This document shows positions 51,873 through 62,228 of a DNA stretch of 64,000 bases, in pieces. Origin of the DNA: Corynebacterium uberis (GTDB lineage Bacteria; Actinomycetota; Actinomycetes; Mycobacteriales; Mycobacteriaceae); contig NZ_CP085051.1 in NCBI RefSeq assembly GCF_020616335.1, forward strand, positions 2,294,001-2,358,000, read 5' to 3'. The notes under the pieces are model-generated. The model was not told the DNA's origin, did not search any database, and saw only the letters and a list, made by a program, of their open reading frames with translations. The translations under genes were made by a program, and so were the position numbers. Numbering within the stretch: position 1 is the first letter of the stretch; the number at the start of each line of letters is the position of its first letter.

Positions 51873-54800
51873 GTGCGCACCCGCCACCTCCCGGACTGGA
51901 TCGACCACGCGCTGGCCTGGCTGTGCGCCGCCGCCATTGCCTGGACCCAACCGTGGGGCCTGACCAGCGCCGACACCAAGCATGACCTCGCCGCCAACCC
52001 GGCGGGTTTCCTGCGCGGCGCCCTGCACGCCTGGACGGACACCTTCACTTTCGGGCAGCTGCAAAACCAGGCCTACGGCTATCTCTTTCCCCAAGGCGCC
52101 TTCTTCCTGGCCACCGACGCGCTGCCGGACTGGGTGGCCCAGCGCCTGTGGTGGACGCTAGTTATCGGCATCGGACTGTCCGGCATGCTCCTTGTGTTCA
52201 CCGCGCTGGGGTTGCGCGGCCGGCGCTGGGCCCCCTGGCGTGCCCTCGGGGCCGCCGCCTACGTTGTCAGCCCCCACACCCTGACCACGCTGACGGCCAT
52301 CTCCTCAGAGACCTGGCCGGCCATGCTCGCACCGTGGATTGTTGCCGCGATGCTGCGGCCGGTGTCCACCCGCGCCCAGCGCGCCCGGGTGGTGGCCGCG
52401 GCAACGCTGCCGGTCGCGGCCATGGGGGCGATCAACGCCACCGCCACCGTGGCGGCGTGCCTGCCCGCGGCGGTGGTCCTGGCCTGGCGGTGGGCGCGGG
52501 GCGGGCAGCGCCGCGCCCTGGCTGGTGTGGGCGTTGGCTGGGCGCTCGGGTGCGTGGCGGTCAGCCTGTGGTGGATGGTCCCGCTGGTGGTGCTGGGCCG
52601 CTACGCCGCGCCGTTTACCCAGTTCATCGAGTCCGCCGCGGTGACCACCCGGTGGCTCAATCCGGCGGAGGTGCTGCGCGGCACCACCAGCTGGGCACCA
52701 TTCGTGGATACCGAGCGCGCCGCGGGCTCACTGCTGGTCACCCACCCGGTGTTCGTGGTGGCCACGGTGGCCGTGGCCGGCCTGGGCCTGGCGGGCCTGG
52801 CGGTGGCACGCTCCCGGGGCTGCGCCACGGCCGGGGTGTGGGTGGCCATGCTGCTCATCGGGGTGGCGGTGCTGTGCTGCGCGGGCGGGGACTGGGCCCC
52901 GGCCGGGCACCTGGTGCGCACGTTCCTGGACGGCCCGGGGGCGCCGCTGCGCAACCTCCACAAGTTCGATGCGCTGGTGCGCCTGCCGGTGGCGGTGGGA
53001 GTGGCGTATCTGGGCCTGGCCTGCGGGGCGCAGCGCGGCCCGGCACGCGGCCCTTCACCCAGCGCTGAGCACCGCACACACCTGCCGCGGCAGCGCGCCG
53101 TGTGCGCGCTGATCGCGGCGACGGTGGCGCTCAGCGCGGCCCCGGCACTGCACGGCGGGCTGTTGCCGCGGGGCGCCTACCAGCAGGTCCCGGACTATTG
53201 GCGGCAGGCGGCGGACTTCCTCAACTCCACCGCCGCGGGCACGCGCACCCTGATCCTGCCGGAGGCGTCCTTCGCCCGGCAGGACTGGGGCTGGACGCGC
53301 GACGAGCCGGCGCAGCCGCTGCTTGAGGTGCCATGGGCGGTGCGCGACGCGGTGCCGCTGGTGGGCCCGGAGACCATCCGGGGCTTAGACGGGCTGATCG
53401 CCGTGGCCCATGAGGAACCCGCAGCCCTGCCCGCGGCGCTGCGGGGGGCGGGGATTGGGGCGGTGCTGGTGCGCCACGACGTCGCGGAGGGGGCGTCGAC
53501 AAGCCCGCTGCGCCGCGGTGCCGTCGAGCAGTTCGCGCGCGCGGCCGGAACCCCGATCCGCGCCTTCGGCCCCGACGAGCAGGTGCAGGTCATCCTCCTT
53601 GATCCGCAGCTGGGCATGACGCTTGCCGACGCCCCCGCGGTGACCACCGTGCGCGGCGGCGGGGAAGCCGTCGCCCTCCTTCACGCCGCGCTGGGAACGG
53701 CCGCGCCGCTGCGGCTCGTTGCCGGGGATGCTGGCGCGGATATTGTCACCGACACCCCGATGGCGGTGATGCGCAACTACGGCACCCTCGTGGGCGCCCA
53801 GTCCGCCCCGCTGGCCCCCGACGATGACACCTCCGCGGTGCGCAACCCCATCACCGACTACCCCAGCATCGCCCCGCGCACCCAGGTCATCACCACCGGC
53901 CCGAGCCTGAGCGCCACCAGCTGCGCCTGCACCCCCGGCGCCCTCGGCGGGGCGGACCCGGCCCGCTCACTCAACGCCATCGTCGACGCTGACCCCACCA
54001 CCGCCTGGTGGCCCGCCCCCGGCGACAGCGATCCCCACCTGCGTATCGACGCCCCCCTGCCCACCAACCCACGCCTCCACCTGACCACCACCGCCGACGC
54101 CCGCCTGACCATCAGCGACGGCGACCAGACGCGCATCAACACCACCACCCGCGCCGGCCGGCCCACCACGCTCACCCTGCCCGGAACACCCACCCACATC
54201 GATATCGCCGTGCACTCGCGCACCGGCATCGCCGACCTGGCCATCGCCGGGGTAGACATGGCCCGCCGCATCACCGTGCCGGAAACCACCACCGACCCGC
54301 GCGCCTTCTTCTTCCAACGCCTCGCCGTCCCCACCGGCACCCTCGACCGCACCTTTTCCACCCACCGCGACCTCACCGTGCGGCTGCGCGGACCCGACGA
54401 CGCGAAGCCCGCCAGCGTGGAGATCAACGGCACCGCCTACCACCCCGGCGACACCCTCACCCTGCCCGCCGGCGAGCACCACCTGCACACCACCGCCGCC
54501 TGGGTGCTGCTCGCCGACCCTGACTGGGCCCCGGCTGGTGCGCCGCCTGGTGCGCCGCCTGGTGCGCCCCAGCACGTGGCCGCCGACCACACCATCGCCA
54601 CCGCCGACCACGAGCGCATCCTCAACACCCACCGCGCCGCCAACCCCGGGCTGCGCGCCACCCTCGACGGCCAGCCCCTGGAGGCCACCAGCGTGGGCGC
54701 CGGCATGCAGGGCTTTGCCATCCCCGCCGGAATCGGCGGAACACTGGAGCTCTCCTTCGCGGGAGACCGCCCGCTGCGCGCCGGGCTGGCCGGTGGCGGG

Positions 54801-55202
54801 GCGCTCGCCGCCCTGGTGGTTCTGGCCTGCGCCGCGGTGCTGGTGGCCACCCGGCGCGCCGACGGCGGACGGGTCGAGCCGGCTGGACTGGAGGCACCAC
54901 CGCGCGGGGGTGGCACGGTGCTGCTCGCCGCGGGCGCCCTCGGCGCGGCCGGGGGAATCGTCGGCCTGGCCACCCTCGCCGCCGCGTGGGCGATTATCCG
55001 CCTGACCACCATCCGGCCTGGATGGCTCATCGGCGCGGCCGCCGCCACCACCGCCGCCTGGCTGGCCCGCGCCCCCTGGCCCGCCGCCAGCTACGCCGGC
55101 GACTCCCCGCTCCTGGCCTGCGCCGCCCTGGCCATGCTCGCCGCCCTCGCGTGCGCCCGGCCCCGCCACCAGCGGGAACACGGGGCCTCCACCAGCTCGT
55201 AG
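51873..55202 (+). CDS. aftD: Alpha-(1->3)-arabinofuranosyltransferase AftD
   Basis: This 1109-residue GT-C transferase of arabinogalactan and lipoarabinomannan synthesis uses decaprenyl-phospho-arabinose. It has many helices in the first 420 residues, and the family opening SADTKHDLAANPAGFLRGALHAWTD includes the Asp expected in the first exported loop. A long exported region (about 430-960) has carbohydrate-binding-like parts, and terminal helices follow (about 965-1090). A GAPPGAPPGAPQ mini-repeat is near residue 890. The start is GTG 51873. Its last 112 bases overlap the convergent acyltransferase gene. Confidence 0.92.
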   Translation: MRTRHLPDWIDHALAWLCAAAIAWTQPWGLTSADTKHDLAANPAGFLRGALHAWTDTFTFGQLQNQAYGYLFPQGAFFLATDALPDWVAQRLWWTLVIGIGLSGMLLVFTALGLRGRRWAPWRALGAAAYVVSPHTLTTLTAISSETWPAMLAPWIVAAMLRPVSTRAQRARVVAAATLPVAAMGAINATATVAACLPAAVVLAWRWARGGQRRALAGVGVGWALGCVAVSLWWMVPLVVLGRYAAPFTQFIESAAVTTRWLNPAEVLRGTTSWAPFVDTERAAGSLLVTHPVFVVATVAVAGLGLAGLAVARSRGCATAGVWVAMLLIGVAVLCCAGGDWAPAGHLVRTFLDGPGAPLRNLHKFDALVRLPVAVGVAYLGLACGAQRGPARGPSPSAEHRTHLPRQRAVCALIAATVALSAAPALHGGLLPRGAYQQVPDYWRQAADFLNSTAAGTRTLILPEASFARQDWGWTRDEPAQPLLEVPWAVRDAVPLVGPETIRGLDGLIAVAHEEPAALPAALRGAGIGAVLVRHDVAEGASTSPLRRGAVEQFARAAGTPIRAFGPDEQVQVILLDPQLGMTLADAPAVTTVRGGGEAVALLHAALGTAAPLRLVAGDAGADIVTDTPMAVMRNYGTLVGAQSAPLAPDDDTSAVRNPITDYPSIAPRTQVITTGPSLSATSCACTPGALGGADPARSLNAIVDADPTTAWWPAPGDSDPHLRIDAPLPTNPRLHLTTTADARLTISDGDQTRINTTTRAGRPTTLTLPGTPTHIDIAVHSRTGIADLAIAGVDMARRITVPETTTDPRAFFFQRLAVPTGTLDRTFSTHRDLTVRLRGPDDAKPASVEINGTAYHPGDTLTLPAGEHHLHTTAAWVLLADPDWAPAGAPPGAPPGAPQHVAADHTIATADHERILNTHRAANPGLRATLDGQPLEATSVGAGMQGFAIPAGIGGTLELSFAGDRPLRAGLAGGGALAALVVLACAAVLVATRRADGGRVEPAGLEAPPRGGGTVLLAAGALGAAGGIVGLATLAAAWAIIRLTTIRPGWLIGAAAATTAAWLARAPWPAASYAGDSPLLACAALAMLAALACARPRHQREHGASTSS

Positions 55203-56272
55203 CTCGCCGCCGCCACCGCCAGGCTGGCCAGCAGGGTTACCACCAGCACCGGCACAAAGCCGCCCGAGAACACCTCCCGGCCCAGGGCGGGAAACACCAG
55301 GGAGAGCACCGCCACATGCCACAAAAACAGGGAGTAGGACCAGCGCCCCACCGCCAGCAGCGCCGGGCGGGCCAGCAGGTCCCGCGGGCTCGGGGCCAGG
55401 GCATAGGGCACCACCACGCACACCGCGCACACCATCCCCGCCCCCACCCGAGCCGCGAACTGCCCCGCGCTGGGATGCGTCAGGCCGATCGGGCCGAACC
55501 ATTCCTGGCCAGCCACCCACACCGTCGCCAGCGCCGCCGCCCACCACAGCGGCCGCCAGCCCAGCACGCGCCGCCACCGCGGGCCCACCACACCGGCGGC
55601 CTCTGCCTCAGCCGCCAGCATCCCCACCGCGAACCACGACGCGTATGCCGGGGGCCAGATCTGCCGGTTGACCTCGCCTGCGGCCGCGTCCGGCTGGCCA
55701 TCTATACCCGGCAGCCAGCCCCAGCTGAAGCTCGCCAACGCGACTGCGACGATCACCGCCACGCGCCATCGGCGCGACGGCAGGCGCCCTAACAGCGCCG
55801 CAAGCAGCGGCACCACCAGGTAAAACGCCACCTCCACGCACAGGGACCACAGCTGCGTCAGCCCGCCGACCAGGCCGGACGCGTGATAGATCTGCGTGAG
55901 TGTGAACTGGGCAATCACCTGCCTGCCCGTGGCCGAAAACGCCACCGGGAAGACGAACAGCACCACCGCCACGCACACCAGGTACGCCGGGGCGATGCGC
56001 ACCGCCCGGGCCGCATAGTAGGTCCGCGCCGCCGCCGCGCCCCGATCCGCAGCGTGGCGGCGCCACAGCACAAACCCCGACAGCGCAAAAAACACCGCCA
56101 CCCCAAAGTCCAGGCGCGCGGCAATCGAGCCGCCGAAGCTGCGCGGATCAAGCCCCGTCTGAAACGCCACGTGCGTGACCACGATCGCCACGGCGGCGAC
56201 CCCGCGCAGTCCCTCGAGGCTGGGCACGAAGGCCGGCCGGGAGGGGGCGTCGATAAGCGGAGGAGAAGACAT
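55091..56272 (-). CDS. tmaT: Acyltransferase 3 family protein (TmaT-like)
   Basis: This is a 393-residue membrane acyltransferase. The OafA/Nol-type opening PSLEGLRGVAAVAIVVTHVAF (with catalytic-type His) is followed by ten or so helices, with VAVFFALSGFVLWRRHA and RIAPAYLVCV. By position beside the DUF3068 gene and aftD it corresponds to the corynebacterial TmaT, reported to acetylate trehalose monomycolate for MmpL export; this is inferred from synteny. ATG 56272 is chosen. Codon 6 onward contains a GTCGATAAGC copy (LIDAP). The 3' end overlaps aftD antisense. Confidence 0.82.
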   Translation of the reverse strand: MSSPPLIDAPSRPAFVPSLEGLRGVAAVAIVVTHVAFQTGLDPRSFGGSIAARLDFGVAVFFALSGFVLWRRHAADRGAAAARTYYAARAVRIAPAYLVCVAVVLFVFPVAFSATGRQVIAQFTLTQIYHASGLVGGLTQLWSLCVEVAFYLVVPLLAALLGRLPSRRWRVAVIVAVALASFSWGWLPGIDGQPDAAAGEVNRQIWPPAYASWFAVGMLAAEAEAAGVVGPRWRRVLGWRPLWWAAALATVWVAGQEWFGPIGLTHPSAGQFAARVGAGMVCAVCVVVPYALAPSPRDLLARPALLAVGRWSYSLFLWHVAVLSLVFPALGREVFSGGFVPVLVVTLLASLAVAAASYELVEAPCSRWWRGRAHARAASMARAAQARSGESPA

Positions 56273-56362
56273 CGCTGCCAGTCTAGAGTTCCCCCACACA
56301 CCACCCCCAGTAGGATGAGAAGACACCCCGAGGGCCAAAAAGAAAAGAGGGCTGGGCACCAG

Positions 56363-57511
56363 ATGGCCACGCACCCCCACCGCACCACCCGGCTGCGCCG
56401 CAGGCTTGGCGTGCTCCTCGCCCTCATCGTGGCACTCACGCTCATCGGCGACATCATCCCCCGCATCATCCTCGGCACCATGCAAACCATGACGGTGCCC
56501 GCCGCCGCCACCCTGAACTATCGGCCCACCACCGCCCAGGTGCTCGACACCGCCGCCTACCACGCCCGCCAGCTTCCCGACGCCCCCGCCTGCACCAACC
56601 GCACCCTGCTCGCCTGCTACGTGCGCAACCAGCCCGCCACCCTGACCACAAACGTCAGCGCCGCACCCGCCACCGAGGAGCAAACAGGCAGCGCCTCCAA
56701 AGCCCGCAAACAAGCAGACGTCCACGGGCACACCACCTTGAACCTCGGGCCGGACATCACCGTGGACCTGGAGGACAACCTGCGCCTCCTGCGCAACTCC
56801 ACCTTCCCCGTCCCCGAAGCCACCGCCACCCTGGACATCACCGGGCCCGGCGGCCACGCCCACGCCACCTCCCAGCACCAAGACGGCCTGCGCTACCGCT
56901 TCCCCTACACCACCGAACAAAAGTCCTACCCCTACTTCGACCCGGTCACCGGGCGGTCCTTCCCCATCGACTACCTGGCCGCCAACCGCAACGCCGCCCT
57001 GTCGACCTTCCTGTTCCACCAGGTCCTCGACCCCGTCGCCGTAGAGCACACCGCCGGGGCCGGATCCGCCTGGCACATCACCGGCATGGTCGCCCCCGCC
57101 CGAGAGGTCTACAGCGACAAGGAAATCTCCGACTACGGCTACAGCCCCGCCGGCTCCGTCCACCTCACCGCCTACTACACCGCCAGCCGCACCCTGACCG
57201 TAGAGCCCGCCTCCGGGGAGATCGTAGACGCCCACGAGGAGATCTACTGGTTCTACGCCAGCGACGACCAGCAGGCCAACGCCATGACGCGCGCCTGGGC
57301 GGAAGGGGCAGACCCCATTGCCGCGCGCACCATCGTGCACGCCAGCTTCGACTTCGATGAACCCACCCTGGCCGCCCAGGAGGCGCTGGCCCGCCCGGTG
57401 ATCCGCACCCAGGACACCCTCGCCGTGGTGGCCTGGGTGGCCAAGGCCCTGCGACTGGCGGTCATCATCGCCGCCGTGGTGACGGTGGTCAGGTGGCAAC
57501 GACGACGCTAA
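56363..57511 (+). CDS. lmcA: DUF3068 membrane protein (LmcA-like)
   Basis: This 382-residue DUF3068 protein has one N-terminal helix (about 14-34), a long exported domain (about 40-345) and one C-terminal helix (about 352-372). Conserved stretches include KSYPYFDPVTGRSFPIDYLA and PSGEIVDAHEEI-like VEPASGEIVDAHEEIYW. The corynebacterial orthologue at this place has been described as LmcA, needed for lipomannan maturation; the name rests on synteny and domain. It overlaps the next gene by 19 bases. Confidence 0.85.
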   Translation: MATHPHRTTRLRRRLGVLLALIVALTLIGDIIPRIILGTMQTMTVPAAATLNYRPTTAQVLDTAAYHARQLPDAPACTNRTLLACYVRNQPATLTTNVSAAPATEEQTGSASKARKQADVHGHTTLNLGPDITVDLEDNLRLLRNSTFPVPEATATLDITGPGGHAHATSQHQDGLRYRFPYTTEQKSYPYFDPVTGRSFPIDYLAANRNAALSTFLFHQVLDPVAVEHTAGAGSAWHITGMVAPAREVYSDKEISDYGYSPAGSVHLTAYYTASRTLTVEPASGEIVDAHEEIYWFYASDDQQANAMTRAWAEGADPIAARTIVHASFDFDEPTLAAQEALARPVIRTQDTLAVVAWVAKALRLAVIIAAVVTVVRWQRRR

Positions 57512-59037
57512 CCCCACGACACATCGCACCGACCGCGCTCATCATCGCGTGGGCAACCCTGCACGTCGGGCTGCTAGCCGTGATCCTTGCCCACCCCGGG
57601 CAGCTGGCGCTGCGCGACATGCTCGTCCTCGACCACCCGGCGCTAACTGCCGACGCCCTCGGCTGGGGCGACCTACCCGGCCGCGCCACCCCCCAAGACG
57701 CGGTGCTGGCGCTCGTGGGGCGGGTCCTGCCCGCCTCCTGGTTCGCCCGCGGACTGCTCATCGCCGGGGCAAGCGCCGGGGCGGGCGGCGCCGTCGCCCT
57801 GGCCCGCCACTGCGGCGGGAGGACCGCCGCCAGCTGCGCCGCCATCTCCTTGACCCTAGCCAACCCGGGGGTCATCGAACGCCTCCTCCAAGGCCACTGG
57901 AGCCTAGTCATCGCCGTGTGGCTCCTCCCCCTGATCACCTGGGCGGGACTGCGCGGGCACACGGCCACGCAGTGGCTCGGCCTCTGGGCCGCGGCACTGA
58001 GCCCCACCGGGGCACTCATGGCCACCGCGATAGGGGTCGCCGCCGCCCGCGGCCGGGCCCGCCTTTACACCCTGGGCATCGGGGCTGGGCTGACCCTGGT
58101 GTGGGCCGTCCCGGCGCTTCTCGGGCACGCCGACGCGCCCAGCCACGCCACCGAAGCAGCCATCCGCGCCTTCGCCCCCCGGGCAGCCGCCGGGGCCACC
58201 ACCCCCGGCACGCTGGTGGGATTGGGCGGGATCTGGAACGCGCAGGCCCAACCGGCCAGCCAGGACCACGGGTGGGCGATCCTGGGCATTCTCATCGCGC
58301 TCACGATCGTCCCGGGGATGGCGCGCCTGCCCGCCCGTCTGCGCCCCGTCCTGGCCCTCGGCGCAGGTGGGGTGGCGGTGGGCATCCTCGCCTGGGCCGC
58401 ACCCGGCACCATGGCGCAACTCGCAGCCTGGCTACCCGGCTCGGGACTACTGCGCGACTCCCACAAATGGGCGCTACTCGCACTGCCGGCACTGGTGGCA
58501 GCACTGGGCCAACTCCGCGGGCGCATCCTGCCCTGGGCGGTAGCAGCCTGCTGCGCCCTCCACGTCCCAGACGCCGCCAGCGCCCTGCGCCAACTCACCC
58601 CGGTACCCGTCACCGCACCCACACCGCCCTGCCCCGGCGAACTCCTGCTCACCGGCCCCGGCTCCGACACGCTAGTCACCCGCCCGGACGGCGCGCCCAT
58701 GATCAACCCCTGGACCAAAGCCGCACCCATCCTCGCCTCCGGGCAACTGCGCGTCGACGGGCAGCTTATCGACGCCCCCGCCCCCCGCTTCCACCACGCC
58801 CAGCACGCGTGGGCCGAGGGGGACCTAGACAGGCTGGCCGACCTCGGCGTCAGCTGCGTCGTCCGCGCCAGCGATGGCGCCGTCCTCGCCCGCCCCGGCG
58901 CCCCGGCGCACCCCACCCCGAAAGCCGGGTACGCGCTGCTCGCCCTGTGGGCCGGGCTCGTCCCCGCCGCCTACCTGGCCCTCACACGCGCGCTGAGAAG
59001 GTCCTCCCAGGCGGCCCCCGTGTCCCGCCAGGAATAG
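57493..59037 (+). CDS. Multi-pass membrane protein of the mycolate/LAM locus
   Basis: This is a 514-residue polytopic protein with about ten to eleven helices (ALIIAWATLHVGLLAVILA at the start; terminal LLALWAGLVPAAYLALTRAL). It resembles the membrane protein encoded between the DUF3068 and glycosyltransferase genes in mycobacteria (Rv0226c position). The fold is GT-C-like but no catalytic motif is identified. GTG 57493 overlaps the DUF3068 stop region. Its 3' end (58785-59056) is duplicated in diverged, shortened form at 62448-62647. It includes a GTCGATAAGC copy (58764, QLIDAP). Confidence 0.8.
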   Translation: MATTTLTPRHIAPTALIIAWATLHVGLLAVILAHPGQLALRDMLVLDHPALTADALGWGDLPGRATPQDAVLALVGRVLPASWFARGLLIAGASAGAGGAVALARHCGGRTAASCAAISLTLANPGVIERLLQGHWSLVIAVWLLPLITWAGLRGHTATQWLGLWAAALSPTGALMATAIGVAAARGRARLYTLGIGAGLTLVWAVPALLGHADAPSHATEAAIRAFAPRAAAGATTPGTLVGLGGIWNAQAQPASQDHGWAILGILIALTIVPGMARLPARLRPVLALGAGGVAVGILAWAAPGTMAQLAAWLPGSGLLRDSHKWALLALPALVAALGQLRGRILPWAVAACCALHVPDAASALRQLTPVPVTAPTPPCPGELLLTGPGSDTLVTRPDGAPMINPWTKAAPILASGQLRVDGQLIDAPAPRFHHAQHAWAEGDLDRLADLGVSCVVRASDGAVLARPGAPAHPTPKAGYALLALWAGLVPAAYLALTRALRRSSQAAPVSRQE

Positions 59038-59056
59038 CTCGCGGCGCGGCTTGGTG
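58785..59056 (+). repeat. Left copy of the repeat flanking the MFS insert
   Basis: This is the 3' end of the membrane-protein gene together with the convergent 3' end of a glycosyltransferase reading (its C-terminal codons and stop are intact on the minus strand). It matches 62448-62647, with about one mismatch in nine over the first 97 bases, near identity around the stop codons, and a gap of about 78 bases in the right copy. Similarity ends abruptly after 59056. Confidence 0.85.
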
Positions 59057-59562
59057 ATATATCTGCCGACCCACAACAAAACCCGTCGGCCCGACCGTGA
59101 CAGGGCAGGCCGCGCTGATGTCTACCTGCCATCAAGAACCTCAACACCGCGCGACGGGGGATGCTTCAAACGGCTCACCCTCATCCGCGGAGTTGGCGCC
59201 CGAAAACACGCTGATCGAAGCACGCTCACTTCATGCGAGTCCCCGTTCTGACATATTGCGGGAGCCTCCCTACTGGGGTCTTGGCCAGCACACGGCTAGA
59301 GTGCCATGCACATGGGGTGCCACCACACCTCAGCACGCCTTGTGAGGCTATGAGCGCAGGCATCAAGGTGGCGGACGGCTCGTCTTCCGCGACCACGACT
59401 ACAGTTCCCAGTTCTCACATACCCTGAATCCAGCAGAGGACTGCTCTGATCTCCTTGATGCCTTCAGCATCCGGGATGCGCGACGATCTGACGGGTACGC
59501 GCGTGTCTCCCGTCACCGCAATCGCATTAACAGACAGCCGAGAACTGAGGAGATGGGCTAGC

Positions 59563-60864
59563 ATGCGCCGTGAAACGCAGGATTCCGATAGCTCCAGGAG
59601 CTCCATGCGGGTCTCCGCCCTCCCCAACGCCTTCAAGATTGTGCTGGTTGGAGAGTCGTTTTCACTCTTCGGCACACAGATCGCCGCGGTCATGGTCCCG
59701 CTTATCGCGGTCCTCTCACTCAACGCCGGGGAGTTCGCGCTTGGGCTCGTCAGCGCATTCACGTGGCTGCCAATAGTACTGTTCGGACTTGTCGCGGGCA
59801 CTTGTGTGGACCGGACAAGTCGATGGCTTGTGATGGTCACGTGCAACGTCTTAAGGGCATGCCTGATAGCGCTGATTCCCACACTTGCCCTGCTCGACGC
59901 CCTCAGCATCACTGCGCTTCTGGCCGTTTCGTTTGGGGTCGGCATCTGCAACGTGTTCTTTGATATCGCATATCAGACGTATATTCCAGAGATAGTTCCC
60001 TCCGCATCCCTGGGCACAGCGAACAGTGCTCTGGAGTTCGTACGATCAGTCGCACAGCTGGCGGGACCGCTCCTCGGCGGACTTCTGGCTTCAATGTACC
60101 GACCCGAATTTGTGGTGACGATCAACTCTGTCACGTTCATGATTGCCTTCTTTGGGCTTTTGCTCATCCCAGCAAGATTTCGAATCCCACATCGAGTGTT
60201 GGCCACACATGCTGGCGCCTCGCGAGATGGGAAACAAGACACGTTTCTGCGAGATGTTCTCGACGGCCTGCACCTAGTCTGGCGCTCGCATGAAATTCGT
60301 CTTGTCGTCATCTCCGGCGCCTTGGTGAACGTATTCGGGGCTGGCGTCGAAGCTCTTTTCGCTCTGTTCGTGACGCGGACGCTTGGACTTGGCAGCTCCG
60401 TCTACGGCTTCGTAGTGGCAATTGCTGGGTTGGGAGCCCTGGCGGGGGCACTGACATACCGCTACTGGTCGGACCGGCTACGTGAGGGGGCGTGCGTCGC
60501 AGTTGGCCTGGCCAGCCTCGCCGCAGGGACGCTACTTGTGGTCGCATCTGCCTCGACGCCGTTTCCTGTCGCGATGCTGATACTGGGCCAGGCCTTGATG
60601 GGTTACGGATCGCCCATCATGAACATTGCCCTGGTTACGCTCCGGCAGCGTCTGACGCCTCCTGACCTCCTCGGACGAGTCAATGCCAGTGCTCGTGTTG
60701 CCATCATGAGCAGTCTCCCGCTCGGCGCGTTACTCGTTTCAGCCCTGGCTGAGCGCACCTCCACGCCCGTCGCGCTCTGGGCGGCAGCGCTCGGAGAGGT
60801 CGCGGTTCTCCTCGTGCTCGGTCCGCTCCTGCTTCGACTCAAGGGGCCGACGGTCGAGCGGTAA
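59563..60864 (+). CDS. MFS exporter (macrolide/siderophore efflux type)
   Basis: This 433-residue major facilitator has twelve helices of the MFS_3/EntS kind: FKIVLVGESFSLFGTQIAAVMVPLIAV first, then FGLVAGTCVDRTSRWLVM (loop 2-3 signature), and GIGICNVFFDIAYQTYIPEIV-like VGICNVFFDIAYQTYIPEIV, which is typical of this subgroup. The substrate is unknown; relatives export macrolides or enterobactin. ATG 59563 has AGGAG ten bases upstream; the earlier ATG 59455 would add 36 unlikely residues. Confidence 0.85.
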   Translation: MRRETQDSDSSRSSMRVSALPNAFKIVLVGESFSLFGTQIAAVMVPLIAVLSLNAGEFALGLVSAFTWLPIVLFGLVAGTCVDRTSRWLVMVTCNVLRACLIALIPTLALLDALSITALLAVSFGVGICNVFFDIAYQTYIPEIVPSASLGTANSALEFVRSVAQLAGPLLGGLLASMYRPEFVVTINSVTFMIAFFGLLLIPARFRIPHRVLATHAGASRDGKQDTFLRDVLDGLHLVWRSHEIRLVVISGALVNVFGAGVEALFALFVTRTLGLGSSVYGFVVAIAGLGALAGALTYRYWSDRLREGACVAVGLASLAAGTLLVVASASTPFPVAMLILGQALMGYGSPIMNIALVTLRQRLTPPDLLGRVNASARVAIMSSLPLGALLVSALAERTSTPVALWAAALGEVAVLLVLGPLLLRLKGPTVER

Positions 60865-61052
60865 AACACCCTAAGTTATCTCTTCAACGCTGTCCTTTGC
60901 GATTCGGACATCTTCCCTCTGCCGACTTGCGCCCGAAGCGTCATTTGCCGTCAGCACTAACACTAGCCCCACCCGAGCCGAGCAATAAGACGTTTACCGA
61001 GCCACAGTCGCCACAAGTTAATATATAGAATTCAACATTGAAACACTCCAAC

Positions 61053-62228
61053 CTAGGCTCGGCTTTTTCGGACGAACAACAACAAACCAATACATAGTAC
61101 AGGTACCGCCATACAGACGGCAGAATACAACGCGTTTCCGGAGCAAACGGAATTTAACAAAGCCATATATATTGCGCCCGCCATCATCTGTATGAGAAAA
61201 AACAGGCCAGTGCTTACGCCTTCAAAACGCGCAATGACAGTTAGCTGCCCATCTTGAGCATAAGGAATCAGGACGCCAACCATGATGCAGCCCAAAAAGA
61301 GGAGGACAATATAGACCACAAGATTAGGCTGTCCCGGGAGAGAACATGCAATCAACGCAGCCCAACTTGCAGACGATATCGCAGTAGTCGATAAAATAAG
61401 GACCGGGCTGCCGCCGGTTTTTCGCACCAGAAATCCTCCCAGCCAATACCCACATGCCGGCGCCGTCATTGCGAGTCCAAAGCTCGTTCCACTTAATTCC
61501 AAACCATTTTGAAACAGGTCGGGCGTAAGACTTAGTACGGAAAAATAGCCCATCCAAACGCATGCAATGACCAGGGCGTACCAGCGATACTCGGAGGACT
61601 GGCAGCAAGAACGTATCTGCACCCACACCTCACACAAACCCGGAAAACTAGGCTTTTGAGCCGCCGCCGCGGGCAATATGAAAAAGCACAGAGCGGCTAA
61701 TACAAAACTATAGATGCTGAGCACTTGCAACACAGAACGCCAACCCAACAGCGGTTCTAGCAGGCCTCCCAGCAACGGAGCAAATGCCGGCGTTAGAGAA
61801 ATCACCATGGACAGATCCGCCAAGTATCTAATCAGCCTATCGCGAGGGAATGTCCGTTTTAAGATCAGCCTACAAAGTACGGTTGCAGAAGTGCCACCCA
61901 AAGCTTGCAAGAAACGTGAAAGTCCTAAAATCCAAATATTACTACTGAGAGACGCGCATATAGTAGCTACGGAAAAGACCAACAGACCGAATCCCTGAAC
62001 TTTGCTTGCATCGAACCTATCCGCGAGCATCCCCGCGCCGAACATACTCATCGCGTATCCCACCATGTAAAGAACCATGGTTTGCTGAAGCTCAGAAATC
62101 TCAACATTCAGGTCATTCGCCATTGGGAGGAAGTACGGGGTGATCAATGACAACCCAAGTTGCGGCGACATGACAACAAATAGGAGAACCAGATAAGATA
62201 GACGGCCAGCCGGCCTATTGTGCAGCAT
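61053..62228 (-). CDS. MFS exporter of the DHA1 (Bcr/CflA) type
   Basis: This is a 391-residue drug-type major facilitator with twelve helices. Motifs include GMLADRFDASKVQGFGLLVF (loop 2-3, relaxed form of GxLaDrxGrkp), LGLSRFLQALGGTSATVLCRLILKRTF (helix 4-5) and SLTPAFAPLLGGLLEPLLGWRSVL (helix 5, antiporter motif C region). The gene is markedly AT-richer than the chromosome, with rare codons, which marks it as recently acquired. ATG 62228 has GAGGAG upstream. It is convergent with the other MFS gene. Confidence 0.86.
   Translation of the reverse strand: MLHNRPAGRLSYLVLLFVVMSPQLGLSLITPYFLPMANDLNVEISELQQTMVLYMVGYAMSMFGAGMLADRFDASKVQGFGLLVFSVATICASLSSNIWILGLSRFLQALGGTSATVLCRLILKRTFPRDRLIRYLADLSMVISLTPAFAPLLGGLLEPLLGWRSVLQVLSIYSFVLAALCFFILPAAAAQKPSFPGLCEVWVQIRSCCQSSEYRWYALVIACVWMGYFSVLSLTPDLFQNGLELSGTSFGLAMTAPACGYWLGGFLVRKTGGSPVLILSTTAISSASWAALIACSLPGQPNLVVYIVLLFLGCIMVGVLIPYAQDGQLTVIARFEGVSTGLFFLIQMMAGAIYMALLNSVCSGNALYSAVCMAVPVLCIGLLLFVRKSRA

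Noticed and set aside
57493..59037. Calling the membrane protein a defined glycosyltransferase
   Set aside because: The helix pattern is GT-C-like, but no catalytic motif is clear, so only the locus context is stated.
59057..59562. Transposase remnant at the left end of the MFS insert
   Set aside because: I looked for DDE or tyrosine-recombinase motifs and terminal inverted repeats and saw none; the short frames here have no recognisable domain.
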